Below, one piece after another: positions 5,838 through 6,828 of a DNA stretch of 6,828 nucleotides. This DNA is from Flavobacteriales bacterium (GTDB taxonomy: Bacteria; Bacteroidota; Bacteroidia; Flavobacteriales_D; Sanyastnellaceae): positions 1 through 6,828 of the forward strand of contig JAIYCK010000042.1 in NCBI GenBank assembly GCA_027488055.1, written 5' to 3'. Position 1 is the stretch's first letter. Each line of letters starts with the position of its first letter. Made by a program: the position numbers and the translations under genes. A model generated the notes under the pieces. The model ran no database searches, was not told the DNA's origin, and saw nothing but the letters and a program-made list of their open reading frames with translations.

Positions 5838-6625
5838 GCGGCGCAATTCCCTGTGAATGTCGCTTTGCGTTTTTCCAAGAATGCAGTTGTGCCTTCTTTG
5901 AAATCGCCATTTCCGAAGCATTTGCCGAATTCATTAATTTCTGTTGCAAATCCATCTTGGCCTTCTTTATAACCGGCATTGACCGAGCGGATCGCCGCAG
6001 CAATGGCAGTCGGGGAGTTTTTGCATATTTTGGTGGCGAGCTCTACACATTTGGCCATCAATTCGCTTTGGGGCACCACATAATTCACCAATCCCCACTC
6101 CAAACCTTCCGAAGCGGTGATCATAGCGGCCGACACGATCATCTCCATGGCCTTGCCCTTGCCTACGAGCTGCGCCAAACGCTGCGTGCCGCCATACCCA
6201 GGAATGACGCCCAGTGTCACCTCGGGCAGTCCCATCTTGGCATTGTCAGAGGCTACTCTGAAATGGGCGCTCATGGCCAACTCCAGGCCACCGCCCAAAG
6301 CAAAACCATTGACAGCCGCAATGACAGGTTTGCTCATGTGTTCCACGAAGTCAAAAAGTAATTTCTGACCGCGCGCTGCCAACATACCGCCTTCCTCCAC
6401 AGTGAATTGCGCAAATTCTTTGATATCCGCACCAGCCACAAAAGCTTTTTCACCGGCACCGGTAAGAATGATACAACGTACACTTTTATTTACATCAGCC
6501 AAAGCCAAAGCCTTGTTGAGCTCTTCAATGGTTTGGCCATTGAGCGCGTTGAGTTGATCGGGACGATTGATCGTAATGATCAGGATATCAGCTTGTTGTT
6601 CGGTGATGATCGTTTGAAAGGCCAT
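5498..6625 (-). CDS. Enoyl-CoA hydratase (crotonase family) with an abnormal C-terminal extension
   Basis: Cytosolic crotonase-fold enzyme, predicted to hydrate 2-trans-enoyl-CoA to 3-hydroxyacyl-CoA in fatty-acid or related acyl-CoA breakdown. Residues 1-260 form a complete family member: RPDQLNALN (21-29), first oxyanion-hole segment AFVAGADIKEF (61-71), second segment GFALGGGLELA (107-117) with G112, and both catalytic glutamates, E115 and E135 (GLPEVTLG, 132-139), which fits a true hydratase. The family normally ends just after the segment matching FLEKRKATFTG (249-259), for a length near 260 aa. Here the frame continues for 115 more residues (261-375) to a TGA at 5500-5498, and nearly all of that lies out of frame over dut. 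The extension has many Cys and Arg and no recognisable domain, as expected for an off-frame translation. Changing codon 261 (5845-5843) from TGC to TGA would end the protein at residue 260, 5 nt before dut. The functional part is most likely 5846-6625. The start at 6625 (MAFQTII) is typical. It is the first minus-strand gene of the window and probably leads dut. Confidence 0.9.
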   Translation of the reverse strand: MAFQTIITEQQADILIITINRPDQLNALNGQTIEELNKALALADVNKSVRCIILTGAGEKAFVAGADIKEFAQFTVEEGGMLAARGQKLLFDFVEHMSKPVIAAVNGFALGGGLELAMSAHFRVASDNAKMGLPEVTLGVIPGYGGTQRLAQLVGKGKAMEMIVSAAMITASEGLEWGLVNYVVPQSELMAKCVELATKICKNSPTAIAAAIRSVNAGYKEGQDGFATEINEFGKCFGNGDFKEGTTAFLEKRKATFTGNCAAWLSRSSTNRGTRFRIMKRANRQAWICALICLNLLFCIRSNDCSSPLDCISHCHLVMKLKFVRAAVWPINMVSRCSIHPAPSMPIIAAKSRYCSSIMVMRHLPFKTASASHKW

Positions 6626-6769
6626 GCGGGGTAAGTGGGTTTAGAAATTTGGAGCAACGAAGGTAAAATGACTTGTGGCATTTTCCATCAATTTTTCAGA
6701 AATCGCGGCACCCCTGTGTTATCATGGAGTTTACAATTGGCAAAGTGTGATGTAACTTGCGCCAATCCT
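6626..6769. promoter_or_regulatory. Divergent intergenic region with weak promoter candidates and a dyad
   Basis: This gap separates two divergent genes, so it should hold a promoter for each. For the hydratase, the minus strand has TACCTTCG (6658-6665), one mismatch from TAnnTTTG, with TTG (6689-6691) 23 nt upstream. For the plus-strand gene, TACAATTG (6732-6739) is one mismatch from the consensus and has no suitable TTG upstream. A 6-bp inverted repeat, ATTGGC (6736-6741) and GCCAAT (6761-6766), overlaps that element and ends 3 nt before the ATG. The individual elements are weak; the expectation of promoters comes mainly from the divergent layout. Confidence 0.3.
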
Positions 6770-6828
6770 ATGAAGCAGAAGTTTGTCTTCAATATCATAT
6801 TGCTTGTGTTGCTCAACTTGCTTGTCAA
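6770..6828 (+). CDS. N-terminus of a membrane protein, possibly a polysaccharide flippase (cut by window end)
   Basis: An ATG at 6770 opens a frame that stays open to the window edge, giving 19 codons: a basic start MKQKFVFN followed by the hydrophobic run IILLVLLNLLV. This is the start of a membrane segment or signal anchor. From memory, oligosaccharide flippase (Wzx/MATE-like) proteins of Bacteroidota begin with a similar basic start and LLNLL-type helix, and their genes are often next to dut, which is why that identity is suggested. Nineteen residues cannot prove it; any inner-membrane or exported protein could start this way. It is the only gene on the plus strand and diverges from the hydratase. 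Confidence 0.6.
   Translation, partial: MKQKFVFNIILLVLLNLLV

Noticed and set aside
5498..5842. A genuine hydratase-dUTPase fusion protein
   Set aside because: The two genes are in different frames, so the hydratase frame does not encode the dUTPase; each enzyme is complete on its own.
5406..5921. Longer dUTPase starting at the ATG at 5921 (171 aa)
   Set aside because: The extra 28 residues lie within hydratase coding sequence, are unlike dUTPase N-termini, and the ATG at 5837 already gives the standard length and motif spacing.
1..6828. CRISPR array, insertion sequence, prophage, toxin-antitoxin or defence island
   Set aside because: No regularly spaced repeats, transposase motifs, terminal repeats, integrase, tRNA genes or small paired ORFs are seen; all well-supported genes are housekeeping or common redox families.

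Overview
This window most likely comes from a member of the Bacteroidota. The reasons are the family mix (a DbpA-like helicase with a DEFD box, a TlpA-family protein with an apparent DUF4369-like N-terminal domain, a BrxA/BrxB bacilliredoxin), start codons that mostly lack a clear Shine-Dalgarno sequence, and a perfect TAnnTTTG promoter element upstream of aspS. Genus and class cannot be fixed from these genes. Coding is dense, and every complete gene is on the minus strand.

Layout, in the direction of minus-strand transcription (right to left). The right edge holds the first 19 codons of a plus-strand membrane protein (6770 onward), which diverges from an enoyl-CoA hydratase across 145 bp. 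The hydratase is followed closely by dut (dUTPase). After a 151-bp gap carrying a candidate promoter come aspS (aspartyl-tRNA synthetase), a secreted TlpA-like thiol-disulfide protein whose start overlaps the aspS stop by 4 nt, and a cytosolic bacilliredoxin 24 nt further on. A strong intrinsic terminator ends this group. A separate unit then encodes a DEAD-box RNA helicase with a DbpA-type RNA-binding tail. An imperfect inverted repeat follows its stop codon, and the remaining 60 bp to the left edge hold nothing recognisable.

Functionally this is a housekeeping neighbourhood: acyl-CoA metabolism, nucleotide-pool sanitation, tRNA charging, two thiol-redox proteins for different compartments, and RNA remodelling. 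I found no CRISPR array, insertion sequence, tRNA or rRNA gene, phage gene or defence gene, and no evidence of a new multi-gene system. The most notable anomaly is the hydratase reading frame. It does not stop after its conserved C-terminal end (about residue 260) but runs 115 codons further, out of frame through most of dut. One base change at position 5843 (TGC to TGA in codon 261) would restore a normal-length protein ending 5 nt before the dut start. This is either a recent stop loss, a sequence error, or a real overprinted C-terminal extension.
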